Source: Argopecten irradians (lineage: Eukaryota; Mollusca; Bivalvia; Pectinida; Pectinidae). From it: a stretch of 64,000 bases of DNA. The stretch lies in contig NC_091143.1 in the NCBI RefSeq assembly GCF_041381155.1, positions 36,570,679 to 36,634,678 of the forward strand, given 5' to 3'. Positions 1-10,636 of the stretch are shown piece after piece. Position numbers and translations under genes: made by a program. Every line of letters starts with the position of its first letter. The stretch's first letter is position 1. A model generated the notes under the pieces. That model made no database searches. It was not told where the DNA came from and saw nothing but the letters and a program-made list of their open reading frames with translations.

Positions 1-330
1 AAGCCAAATTTGCCTCAACCCATCAAATTGTGATCGGCGGTGATTTCAAGGAAAACCCGAATGGCTCCAACATCTGTGCAAAAGAAATACGTCTTCTCAT
101 GGATGAGTGTGATGAGTGCAGAAACTTCGTCATCACTTCTTCTTGACCAGTGATCATTATTCCTACGATCGGCAATGTACTGCGATCGGATGTATGCTAG
201 CATCAACAAAAAACAAAGAAGACACTGAATACCAAATGAGAAAAGTTTGAACACTCGATGACGTAAAAATGCCTATTTGTTAATAGTACTACCCATATCG
301 TTGTATCAGGATTTGGCAAGAAATCCGAAA

Positions 331-2107
331 CGGCGTTAGGTCGATCTGGATATAATGTTAGTACACAAACATGTAATCATCGTTCAACCACAAGAATAAA
401 TTCCGGATGGAGAAACAATGACATTAGTCATGGACAACACTGACTGTAGACCCGGCTTCACAATGCTCAAGCTTCTTCAGTGGGGTAGAACACATCCCCC
501 TTCTATTTATGATGCGCTTACACACTACCATCGATCATTGTACTTGTCCAGTGTAGTATACACTACCTTCATGGACCCTGCACCACATCTGTATGTCCAC
601 ATCAACGTGAAAGAGATTACACCTTTTCCGTTGTCGTTCGTGGCCAGATTGTCTGACTGACCTCCGGCACCGTACCAGACATTTTGTTTGGCCCCCGAGA
701 CACTTAGTCGATCGCATCGTCCGATACGGTTGTCATGTTGTTGCCATTGGTGATAAGCATTTAGATCTGCTTGGATTACAGTTGCGGATTTCTTTGGCAA
801 AGGCTGAAAAATATCTTGTAACATCTTTTAACCAAGTAACCACGTACAGTTGAAAACGAACGCCATAATGAAAATGTTCCTGAAAGAGTGCATTGAACGT
901 GACCAGAACGTGAGAGGGCTACTCTGCTCTTATTTCATAAAGACAGTAGTATTCAATGCGATAGAACATTCTAAACGTTCTTTGCGGGTAGTTGGAAATA
1001 TAATGCAGTGTTTTGGACATTGTTACAACATGCTTCTGGAGTTCGTGCAAACGGGGTACTGCCCTAATTATTTTATTCTCTTTCACAACCTATTCCGTAC
1101 GAAGGTCACTGGAGAAAGCAAGAGAATTATCACCAGTATGATTATGAAGTACAGAGATACGAATTTATCGTGGTATTGTGAATGTTTAAGTCTAGATCCT
1201 CTTAGTTTGATATCAAGTCCAAATTTACTGCTTGTAGAAGAATTGCGTCAGGTTTACTATCTACATTCGAACTACGATTACATTCGTCGTACCGACACTG
1301 GTTTCGTCTTAAATTGGCGACCAAATTATTTCTAGAATCATCCAGCGACACTTATCTTGATGTCGCATCAATTTTCCTCATGCATTCTATAGCAGATGCC
1401 GTTAGGTTGAATCTTGGACAAATACTAAGAAGAAAAACTTCTAATAAAGATACCTATTACCAGACCAGAAAAAACAAACGCTTGCTTGAATTGACGGCAA
1501 CTGCAACTGTAAGTCGAGGAATTTTATCACTAGCCACCTTCTATTACAATGTAGGTTGTTACAGCAAAGCTTGCGAAGAAGCAACTTGCTTATTAATCGC
1601 ATGCCAAAAACGTACATCACTATCATGATTTTGTACCCAGGATATATACCGAAAAACAGTTATAGGAAAAGGATTCACACATCTTCAGAAATCACAGCAG
1701 TTTTATGTGCTCGACTACCAAATTCGTGAACTAATGACCTTTATCCAGAGGAATTGCGTTTAGAAGTAATCTACAAACATATGCTTGATGATATATTCCT
1801 CCCCCAGTTCCATATGGGATATTTTTGCTGCTCCTTTCCACTGCCAGGCTCGGAAATATAGACATGTCTTGGATTTTAATGATCGACCTATTACAAATAG
1901 GAACCAGTAAAATCTATGGGATGTCGCATTATCCAATCATACAAAATCTGGTAGGAAATATGTCACCAACTTCTTGGTGACATAGAACTAGCTATCAGAG
2001 CCTTTAAAGAGTCATGCCTGGAATTCAAAGACAACCGTGCTGCTGCAAAAAGGTTGCAGAACTTAGTGAAAAGCAGAGTGGACGGCTTTACGTTCAGGGT
2101 ACAGTAG
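331..2107 (+). pseudogene. Mab-21 / cGAS-like receptor (cGLR) pseudogene with TPR-like tail
   Basis: A decayed member of the Mab-21/cGAS nucleotidyltransferase family, read in pieces across three frames. Visible family landmarks in order: DLDIM, the acidic metal-binding motif (about 343-357); NTDCRPGFTMLKLL (about 430-475); GCHVVAIGDK followed by LRISFAKAEKYLV (728-820); FLKECIERDQ and LLCSYFIKTVVFNAIE, the Mab-21 C-lobe helices (880-970); SLATFYYNVGCYSKA, a TPR-like helix pair (1530-1575); and EICHQLLGDIELAIRAF (1955-2005), ending at a TAG at 2105-2107. In-frame stops lie at 337-339 and just before 400. Frame changes occur near 660-700, 835-850, 1315-1335 and after 1628. In intact relatives the N-lobe would begin further left, possibly outside the window. 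In animals cGLRs sense nucleic acids and make cyclic dinucleotides. The C-terminal helical-repeat tail is a bivalve-type arrangement. This copy cannot make a full protein. Confidence 0.85.
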
Positions 2108-2299
2108 ACGGACTGGGCTGTAACAATATACCATGCCATAGCCACGTGACAAATGATACTGACAAGGAGTCCATGAATGGTGGTGATATCGATTATATTC
2201 ATTTAACCAAATCTATGTACAACGTAGATCCAGTCAGTTGTGATTTTGAAATAAAAACGCTGTGAATATGCATTCACGTGCTATTTAAGACAGAACTGT

Positions 2300-2590
2300 G
2301 AAGGTAGTACAGTTGTGTTCAATGGAGTGAGACGACAGGTTTGCCCGTTGTCAGTATAATGTGACCGGATAAGGTGTGGTAGTCTTCAGCAGCAAGCTTC
2401 AGTGATATGGCACTATAAAAAGCGCATCAGTTCCACTATACAAGAAGATACAACATGAACATTCCGCAGTCTCCCAAAACACGCACCTCGCACTTCACAC
2501 ACGCTACATACTGCATATATGGGAGGTCGTCCTTACACGATCCTGGCTGTTAATAGGACTTTAAAATGATCAAATAAACAAATAAACAAT
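2300..2590 (+). repeat. SINE-like interspersed repeat, copy 1
   Basis: This segment matches 28985-29325 (+), 40925-41270 (-) and 41276-41640 (-) with clear divergence. Shared blocks include the 'cccgttgtcagtat' region, a stretch beginning 'ttccactatacaagaaga', the 'gggaggccgtccttacat' block, and a tail 'tgttaatagga' followed by an A/C-rich 'aaataaacaaa' end. Length of about 300-340 bp, no coding capacity and an A-rich tail fit a SINE. The head could not be tied to a particular tRNA or 5S gene. Confidence 0.6.
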
Positions 2591-3205
2591 TGAACAATTG
2601 TGGTCAATGGAAAACAGGCAAGAGACTAAAGGGCCTAACAGTCGACTTGGTTCTGATTCAGAATACCACAGGGATAAGTCAAATTTGGATCCATGCATTC
2701 AGACTCTTGATGTCAGTGAGGGCAAATGTGTACATGTTGAGTGAAGATTTACGTCAAAATTTGATTGAAAAAGACGAAACTAAACCTTTTAATTTATAAA
2801 GATGAATCTGATTACTGTAAACCATATATGTTCGCAAATACATATTTTCCATCTTCGTTACTTTCAACTTATTCGTAAATACATTTGATCTGCAAGAAGG
2901 TTGAGATAAAATATCATGATATAAAAGCAATGCACGTAGCGATAGATCATTTCAGTTACTTTATATGTGACTGTTATCCGTACGTGTGTAACCGATATCA
3001 CTTTCAAAGTGTACAGCTTAAACAGGTTATGTTGCTTTTGATGAATCATATTTACTTTCTGAATATCAAGATACTACATTTCGGTAAATTGGATAGCTCA
3101 GTGTCGGTAATAAAATGAGAGGAGATTTTACTGTTTGCGACAATTTTTGTGACGAGATGTTTACATTTTTGGAGTTTTTGATGTAGTGAACGTTGAGAAC
3201 AAACA
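2591..3205. other. No recognised feature
   Basis: AT-rich sequence with only short open frames that lack recognisable motifs. Nothing further is visible. Confidence 0.5.
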
Positions 3206-3206
3206 T

Positions 3207-3455
3207 ACTACATCTGTGACGTATTATAGGCTCGCTCATTCTCCGGATCCAAATCCGATAGAGCACGTGTGGGTCATGCTACAGGAATCCATTTCTTCCC
3301 GCGTTTACCAGCCAAGGTCATCGCAAGAACTTGGAACGGCTCTGCGAGAGGAATGGGCATCCATCCAGCAAAACCGGAAACGGGACTTAATTAAGAGCAT
3401 GCGTCGGCGATGTCGCAGTGTTGTTGAAGCTAGGGGACGTCACACAATGTGCTGA
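3207..3455 (+). pseudogene. Tc1/mariner transposase, C-terminal remnant
   Basis: About 80 residues of the end of a DDE transposase of the Tc1/mariner superfamily. The segment AHSPDPNPIEHVWVML carries the terminal catalytic Glu in its usual NPIEHVW setting. It is followed by the typical helical tail (LREEWASIQ, LIKSMRRRC, VVEARGRHTMC) and a TGA stop at 3453-3455. The two upstream catalytic Asp regions are absent, so this is a truncated, non-autonomous relic. Confidence 0.9.
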
Positions 3456-4334
3456 AATGAAAATTACACGAGAAAACTGTTTTAACGCGAATTTCATTTT
3501 CGCTCCCATTGCCGTGTTTTTGTGATTTTGGGGGGTAGCTCTGTTTCACAAGTAATGTATCGAGCACTCGTTTAAAATCCATAGTTTTTCTGTTGGAGCC
3601 TGTGTTTAGACATCTTAAAGACATCATTAAATCATTTTTATGAATATTGTACAATTACATGAATTTGATATACTGAAATATAAAAGTGATCCTTAGCAAA
3701 TTTTGAGTAGTATATATTGATGATATAGCCAGGTTTCAGCAGATCGGGTTTCTTTCATTGTTTTTATGTCCGATATTCCTTCCTTTCACATATGTTGTCT
3801 TCATTGTTGTGAATAATAAAATATAAATCAGTATACATTGACACTTGTATTTTATTAGAGAAATACACGACCGTATATATAATGAGGACTTACAATGTAG
3901 GCAATGGACACTGTGCACACACTGGTGACCGTAATATATGACAGTGAATGGAGGTGTTTCTATATCTTGCTGAGAACATTGTGTTAAGAAAGGCTATGAT
4001 AAGCGATTGGATAAGTTATCTTTCTGTTATCTCAAGGCTTGTTTCCTTGAAGAACATCACAAAATTCACTTTTTTAGTCTAACACAGAACTACAACATTA
4101 GCATTCGTGTGCTAAACTCTTATCGCACGCAAATAAATTAACGACCGACTGAATTCACTGACGAATAGTGTGGATGCGAACAGCGATCCTTGAAGAATGC
4201 CGAAAGCAAGGTTTTCTGAGGAAAAATTGGCGAATTTGAGATTGTAGTTCATTGCTAAAATTCTTCGCTGATGTCGTGAATTTTAATGAGTTATCCTATA
4301 ATGTTTTAGGACCAAAACTATTACAAAAATATAC
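3456..4334. other. No recognised feature
   Basis: AT-rich intergenic sequence. The part just after 3455 is probably the 3' untranslated end of the Tc1 relic, but no matching terminal repeat was found to close it. Confidence 0.4.
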
Positions 4335-4338
4335 TTAA

Positions 4339-4672
4339 AGATGCTCCACCGCTGACAAATGGTATTTTTTCACTATCAAAAACAGGAGCAGACGATTTAG
4401 TATTTTTATTCAGTTACAAAAGTTACTTACTTTACACCATTACCACCATTGGAAAGTTTAAGCTTCTAATTTTACTTCAAGTTAAAATTACAAAAAATAA
4501 TTAATTGCATCCCGAAAAAATTCCGTGGCACTATATCCTATATGGAATGAAGTACTGATTTGGCATGATGCACCAAAGGCAAAATAAATTATTTTATGTA
4601 ATTTTTTGTGTTAATTAGACATACACATATACGATTAAACACCAATTATTGTCTGTCGGCGGTGGAGCATCT
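4339..4672. mobile_element. MITE family A (TTAA-flanked), copy 1
   Basis: A 334-bp element with terminal inverted repeats AGATGCTCCACCGCTGACA / TGTCGGCGGTGGAGCATCT, bounded by TTAA at 4335-4338 and at 4673-4676. Other copies are at 33880-34225, 45068-45420 and 58408-58766, with partial copies near 59596 and 63419. It has no coding capacity. The TTAA target and small size suggest a piggyBac-type MITE. That assignment is an inference, because no transposase is present. Confidence 0.85.
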
Positions 4673-4748
4673 TTAACTAGGATCTGATTTTTTTTCTTTC
4701 TAGAACCTTCTCTAATTTGAAAAAAAAATTCTCTGGTGAGGTTTTAGT

Positions 4749-4773
4749 TTTTTTTTTTTTTTTTTTTTTTTTT
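4749..4773. repeat. Poly-T tract
   Basis: A run of about 25 T. It lies just left of the minisatellite and may be the reverse complement of a retroposed A-tail. Confidence 0.8.
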
Positions 4774-4794
4774 GTGAGCTTCAAAAATAATTGT

Positions 4795-5967
4795 CAATTG
4801 GTAACTGTAATTACCACCTCATACGGCTGATGAGAAAGCTCTAGGATGATAAAGATGATGTTTTTGCTACTTGTTCCAAGAGTAGCTGCCACCTCATACG
4901 GCAGGTGATAAAGCTCTAGGATGATAAAGATGATGTTTTAATTATTGTTCCACAAGTAGATACTACCTCACACGGCAGATGAGGAAGTTCTAGGATGATA
5001 AAGATGATGTTTTTGCTACTTGTTCCAAGAGTAGCTGCCACCTCATACGGCAGGTGATAAAGCTCCAAGATGATAAAGATGATGTTTTAATTATTGTTCC
5101 ACAAGTAGATACTACCTCGTATGGCAGATGAGGAAGCTCTAGGATGATAACAACGATGTTTCAGCTACTTGTTCCAAGAGCAACAGCTCCAGGATGATAA
5201 AGATGATGTTTTAACTATTGTTCCACAAGTAGATACTACCTCGTACGGCAGATGAGGAAGCTCTAGGATGATAACAACGATGTTTTAGCTACTTGTTCCA
5301 AGAGTAACAGCTCCAGGATGATAAAGATGATGTTTTTGTTCCAAGAGTAGCTGCCACCTCATTCGGCTGATACAGATGATCCCTGAACTACTGTTCCATT
5401 AGTAGCTGCCACCTCACACGGCTGATGAGAAAGCTCTAGAAAGTTTTATGATGATACAGATGATCCCTGAACTACTGTTCCATTAGTAGCTGCCACCTCA
5501 CACGGCAGATGAGAAAGCTCTAGAAAGTTCTATGATGATAAAGATTATGTTTTAATTATTGTTCCACAAGTAGATACTACCTCGTACGGCAGATGAGGAA
5601 GCTCTAGGATGATAACAACGATGTTTTAGCTACTTGTTCCAAGAGTAACAGCTCCAGGATGATAAAGATGATGTTTTTGTTCCAAGAGTAGCTGCCACCT
5701 CATTCGGCTGATAGGAAAGCTTTAAAAAGTTTTATGATGATACAGACGATCCCTGAACTACTGTTCCATTAGTAGCTGCCACCTCACACGGCAGATGAGA
5801 AAGCTCTAGAAAGTTCTATGATGATAAAGATGATCCCTGAACTATTGTTCCGAGAGTAGCTGCCACCTCACACGGCAGATGAGAAAGCTCTAGAAAGTTC
5901 TATGATGATAAAGATGATCCCTGGACTATTGTTCCGAGAGTAGCTGCCACCTCACACGGCTGATGAC
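4795..5967. repeat. 75-bp minisatellite overlapping the LRAT gene 3' end
   Basis: About 15 imperfect tandem units of 74-75 bp. Each unit contains 'ctgccacctcatacggc', 'gatgagaaagctctag', 'gatgataaagatgatg' and 'ttgttccaagagtag'. Unit starts at 4882, 4956 and 5031 set the period. Sub-types alternate ('gctgcc' versus 'gatact'; 'gttttaattattg' versus 'atccctgaactactg'), showing local dimer expansions. The right-hand units are read as the last roughly 21 codons of the LRAT-domain gene on the minus strand. Confidence 0.9.
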
Positions 5968-8900
5968 AGTATTTTATCCCGTACCGACACCACGTAGCAA
6001 AATGTTCACAGTTATATCTACCAAGATCGTAGACATGGTCTTCTGGAATTTCCAACAATGCCCTCCGAACGATCTCTTTCTCGGAATAATGCCTGTAAAA
6101 TAACCAATAATCATTTCATTTGAACTTTTAAGAAAAGGATAGGTCTTTACAATCCGTACATCTACAGTTACTTGTTCACAAAAATACATATGAGTGTAAG
6201 TAAAGTTCATTTGCATTATGCAAGTCGTACAATTAAGGTTAAGATTATAAGACTCCTTCATATGTAGATATGAAGGATAGGGATAATCTATCCGAGGGTC
6301 ACAAGTTGTTGTAAAACCCGAGGCTTGCCGAGGGTTTTATAACATTTTGTGATCCCGAGGGTAGAATATCCCTATCCTCCATATCAACGTATAAAAGAGT
6401 ATTTTTCTCTCATATCTCGACGCTTTATTGCAATTTTACTAAAAATATTTCGACATTTTGAAAGAAATTCGAAATAAAATCGCGACTGAAAGTCAATTCT
6501 CCATACATGAAAATATGAGTGTTATTTTCAAGGCAAATCCCATTGTTTGTATCTTTAAAGAAAGTCCAGCCTACTTTCGGAAAATGTTGTTAAAATTGCA
6601 CCAAGAAAATAGCAATTTTGTTGACGCTGTGACGTCACGAGGCTTTATTGCATGGGTAGACATGCAATACAGAGACTCAGGCGACATGACTGTATTGCCT
6701 TGGAACAGCCAGTATTACACGTATAAGTACGAGAGAAATATAGGATCTTAAATGAGTGCTAAAGGGAACCTTTTTGGCATAGAATAGAATTTTGTTTTAA
6801 ATTTAGAATATGAAATAGTTATTTCCTTGTTATCTTATAACAAGTTCAGTTGTATTATGCATTAATTCGATTATGATACAGTAAAGGTTAGATAAAAGGA
6901 TTACCAATCTATTACTCTACCTGACTTCAATATTACTTAGCAGTCATCCTGGATGTTAAAAAAAAGAGGATAAAATAAGATTTACATAAAAATCACTGCT
7001 TTAATTCTTGCGATCGAATGTGACACCCCAGTTAAGTCATTTAGCGGGGCCCTTCCCGACTTTTCAGTATTCTATGTATTTCCTTCTAACCAAGTTACAA
7101 TGTAAATACTCACTTGTGTTCATTGTCCAAATAGTTGTCGATTGCACATTCACTTTTACCGACAGTTTCATATAGATCACGTTCACTAACTTCACCACCA
7201 TTATCAGCCACGAAATCAACTACTTTGTCTTTGCCTGTTGGTGTAATATTAATGATGTACAGGAACATGGAAATGTAAAATAATGAAAATGTAACTTTAA
7301 ATTCTGTATGGATTTAACGGCGGCATAAAAAGGTGGCACACGCTTTTATGTACGACGAAAAACGGTTTCGTGAAGGATGATTTTATTTCTTTACTTGCAT
7401 GGTCACCTACACATATACACATTTTGTTTAGCATGAAAACTATTCTTTACTAAGTAGGGTAGTTTTTATTTATTTAGGGAAATTACTTTTTTATGTAGAG
7501 TATTTCCTTTACGTGCTCGCGTTATATTGATTATCGCTATCAATTCGCAGGGTTATTATTACGCGATTTCATTTACCCTAGTCCGCTAAACCTGCCTATA
7601 TTATTAGGCTTTTTAATTTTTAATTTTTTTTTGCCCAATATATATTAGGCAAATTTAAAAAAAAAAAAAAAATAGCCTAATAATATAGGCAGGTTTAGCG
7701 GACTAAATTTACACGCGATACAGTAACTCAGCAGCAAGTCATTCGACAGCCATCTTTATTTCAATTTGCAAAGATGAAACAGTTGGGGGGGAAACTGATT
7801 AAATTGAAGTCACTTTGACTAAATATATTGTATTGATTTTACATCGCTTCCGAAATAAGTGCTGCAACTTATACAAAGCACTTTCGATGACCGTGATGTA
7901 AGTGCTCGAATAACTTTACCACTACACCGCCCTACTATCCTTATTAGTTTGTTCGACTCTTGAGGGGTCAGACCGGTCATATTTGTTATGATAGATAATG
8001 ACAATATCGTAATGGTAATTCTAATAACGTTATGCTGATATATTTACAGTTTGCACTGACATAAACTAAATAACCATTCTTTCTAGTATTATCATTATCA
8101 GTGTATATTGTTATACCCCTATACAATTGTTTCTATATAAACTCTATTGACAAAAATGCCAATAAATAAACTGTTCCGTCGAGCGGTGCAAAGAACTGTT
8201 AAAATCGACTGTTAAAATGTGCTGTTGGACCGGAGTGACGTCACAATGGGGTATATAACAACACGCGTTGCGATTCTATTGTTACGTGAACAGTCGACGG
8301 CGTAGCAACGTGGGGTCATGACCCCACTTTTGGCGGGAACATTTAAATGTCTCGATTCCAATCAGCTGTTCAATCGAATTCGTTGACGATGACGGGAGAG
8401 AAAAAATATGAATATCTTAATAAAAAATATGCAACTGCCGCGGGTAAATATTATGTAACCCGGCTTCGCCGGGGTTACATAATTTACACGTGCTCCATTA
8501 TCATTATACCCTCATAACCTCAACAAAATAAACAACTATTCCTTAAATGAACAGCCATTCTTCCTGACAAAATATTATAGTAAAATAATCTCCCCAACCT
8601 AGATAAATCCCCCAGATAAACATAGACCCGAGGGCCACGAAATTTACTTCTGTGTTGAAACCCTTAAGACCATATTATGAAACGAAAATTTTTTCCATCG
8701 TTTATAGGAATGGAGAAGAAACTCGTTAAAACGTTTAGTCAAAATTAGACTAGTTACATTAGACTATTCTTTCTGCCCAGTGTCCTTCTCTTTATGATAT
8801 TTCTTACTCATTTTCATTTATTTCTTATAGGGCTTCAATAAACCATTGCTATAAACATGTTATTTTTTTCTCTACACTAGTGTAAATTTAGACTTTTGGA

Positions 8901-9379
8901 CCCCTTGGCGACACCTAGGGGCTGGGAAGAATGACCAACCCCCATTAATGTTATACTTTTGTTGAGGGGTTAGGGAGGAGGCAACAATATAAATGATTCG
9001 GTGACCGACGGATAATGCAAGATGTCGAGAAAAAATCTTCATTTTATAGCTTTGTGCAATAGATTCAATTAAAAACTCTGAAATTAATTAATTGTATTAA
9101 AAAGGGAATCTAAATTCGACAATAAATGAATGAATAGAAATTACGTAATTATCAACTTCTCTGTATTTACAACTTACCTATATAGATGGCATAGTGTAGA
9201 AAGCCTGTCCTTTCTATCTTGATCATATCACCTTGTCTCCTTTTATTTAAAGACTTATTTATCCTTGACTTCTGACCACCAGATCTAAAAGACATGGAAC
9301 TTCCGGTACTTGAAGCAGAAGAACAATCGAAACTCCCCTTGATTTTATGACTTGATCCGTTCAGAGATGAAAAAGACAT
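5900..9379 (-). CDS. LRAT / PLAAT-like NlpC/P60 domain protein (three coding exons)
   Basis: Coding exons are 9379-9178, 7234-7114 and 6092-5900. Junctions are G|GTAAGT...CAG|GC, AA|GTGAGT...CAG|GC and a TAG stop at 5900-5902. Phases match and give 171 residues. The start ATG (9379) lies ten bases after a TTCTTTCAG acceptor, so a 5' untranslated exon is likely. Domain: KRRQGDMIKIERTGFLHYAIYIG (about residues 46-68, quoted as two joined family blocks) supplies the first catalytic His (H62), and RYNCEHFATWCRYG (133-146) supplies the nucleophile Cys136. LRAT-family enzymes transfer or hydrolyse acyl groups of phospholipids or retinyl esters. The second His expected 12 residues after H62 is Asp74 here. 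Residues 1-45 are Ser-rich and without motif. Residues about 151-171 are encoded by minisatellite units. I saw no C-terminal membrane helix of the vertebrate PLAAT type. Family assignment is firm; substrate is unknown. Confidence 0.88.
6264..6395. repeat. Long imperfect palindrome in LRAT intron 2
   Basis: Two arms of about 54 bases pair around a short centre near 6325: the left arm runs from 'gatatgaaggatagggat' to 'gtaaaaccc', and the right arm is its near reverse complement, ending 'ccctatcctccatatc'. This may be a foldback transposon relic. Its GC-rich centre resembles the hairpins at 8451 and 42752. Confidence 0.8.
7579..7705. mobile_element. MITE family B in LRAT intron 1, copy 1
   Basis: A 127-bp foldback element whose ends are near-perfect inverted repeats of about 31 bp (TAGTCCGCTAAACCTGCC... 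and its complement) around an A/T-rich centre with 'ttgcccaatatatattaggc'. A second copy lies at 30265-30385. The TA at each end suggests Tc1/mariner-type insertion. No coding capacity. Confidence 0.85.
8236..8330 (+). promoter_or_regulatory. Promoter-like motif cluster in LRAT intron 1
   Basis: TGACGTCA (8236-8243) is followed 9 bases later by TATATAA (8252-8258), then by the 16-bp palindrome TGGGGTCATGACCCCA (8311-8326) and a GGCGGGA block near 8332. These are motif matches only. No downstream plus-strand reading frame of note was found, so promoter function is speculative. Confidence 0.25.
8449..8482. repeat. GC-centred hairpin
   Basis: TTATGTAACCCGG and its near complement CCGGGGTTACATAA flank a short CTTCG loop. 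Confidence 0.7.
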
Positions 9380-10324
9380 TATGCTGACGCTGAAAGAAAT
9401 AATAAATGATGTATTTCTACACTTTTTCGTCAGATTACTTAAAGCATTAGAGGAATATATCTTTAGGAACGTCGCAATCACGATGATAATATCATTTGCA
9501 TGTAAAAGGTGCGTTTTTCCTCAATGTAATTAGTTAAATGATCCTTTTTATCCGGTTTAGTTGTTTGAGAATAGAAAAATAACTAAAGCTTACCTTCACA
9601 TGGACGAGCGATAACAAAGATTGTTGTTTTATAGATATTCCAAAATCTCTTTTTATTACTAAACGTTAAACTTTCCATTATTTAAAGGCACAAATGTTTT
9701 TTGAAGTTTTTATTGTAGATCAGAAACCTGGCCCCGATATCTCGAAACAAAAGTGCAAACTTAAGTCGAAACTAAAGTTTTTCTCTTTATGTAACTTGGT
9801 AATTTATGAATCTAGTCAGTTTTTAACTCAGGTATGTTTCGGGAAATCGGGGCCTGATTATTCGAACTAAAATATACAATTTGAACGCCAAGTCAACCTG
9901 TGTTTTCATAGCATTTATATACATTGTAAAAGATGTTCATTTCATCCAAAATATATATAGTTCAAAATTTATGTTTTGCAGAAAAAGTTATATAACCCAT
10001 ATTTACCTTTAGTTGTGAATGCCTCCCTTAAATTACACACAGTACCTGGATGTGCAAGTGAAAATCCCCTTTATAAACATGTAGCCTATGAAAAAGACAT
10101 CCCGATTGAGCCAAAAATAGATTTCCTTGTGATTGCGATCTTCTCGGAAGAATAAAATGAAATAAACTGGCGAATATTAAGTAGGTTTCTTAATTAGTGA
10201 AAAAAGTTCTATTCATAATAGTCACCTAATGCTTACGTATACACACTTTATTTATACCTAACTATAAAGCCGGTTGTCCTATCTCTAGCTCTGATAGATG
10301 TTTCCCTGGTTATAAGGGTGTCAT
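9380..10324. other. LRAT gene 5' flank, no recognised gene
   Basis: It contains a splice-acceptor-like TTCTTTCAG (minus, ending about 9390) and a donor-like GAAG|GTAAGC (minus, about 9594), which would fit a short 5' untranslated exon. A foldback element is at 9726-9859. The part 10010-10250 is a diverged duplicate of 11625-11960. Confidence 0.4.
9726..9859. mobile_element. Small foldback element (GGCCCCGAT ends)
   Basis: Inverted ends 'cctggccccgatatctcgaa' and 'ttcgggaaatcggggcc' lie about 130 bp apart. It is non-coding, consistent with a MITE; only one copy was seen in the window. Confidence 0.55.
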
Positions 10325-10633
10325 TAGACTGGCTACCAGTCTCTAGAATATTAAAACAAATCACTAAAAAATTGGCTTGATTATTTTTTGTCTCTACTAC
10401 ATGCCTGATTATAGAGGCTAAACTGAGCTCTCAAAAACTGAGCTCTCACTTTCACTTCACCCCTAGACTGGCCACCAGTCTCTAGAATATTAAAAAAATC
10501 ACTAAAATTTGGCTTGATTATTTTTGTCTCTACTACATGCCTGATTCTAAGTTTTAAACTAGGGGGAGATAATCTAGTAAAGAACTCTGCTGAGAAAGTC
10601 ATTTCAGCAACTTAGGGTCTGGTGGCCAGTCTA
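10325..10633. mobile_element. MITE family C: truncated copy, LTR scrap and full copy
   Basis: The full 170-bp copy (10464-10633) has inverted ends TAGACTGGCCACCAG / CTGGTGGCCAGTCTA. A truncated copy is at 10325-10409. Between them lies about 50 bp ('ggctaaactgagctctc') that matches the Gypsy LTR at 27248-27273, where another full copy of the same MITE sits at 27274-27443. Confidence 0.8.
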
Positions 10634-10636
10634 GGG

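Noticed and set aside
6458..6751. 97-codon plus-strand frame
   Set aside because: It lies in LRAT intron 2 beside a palindrome, begins with a non-ATG codon, and shows no motif.
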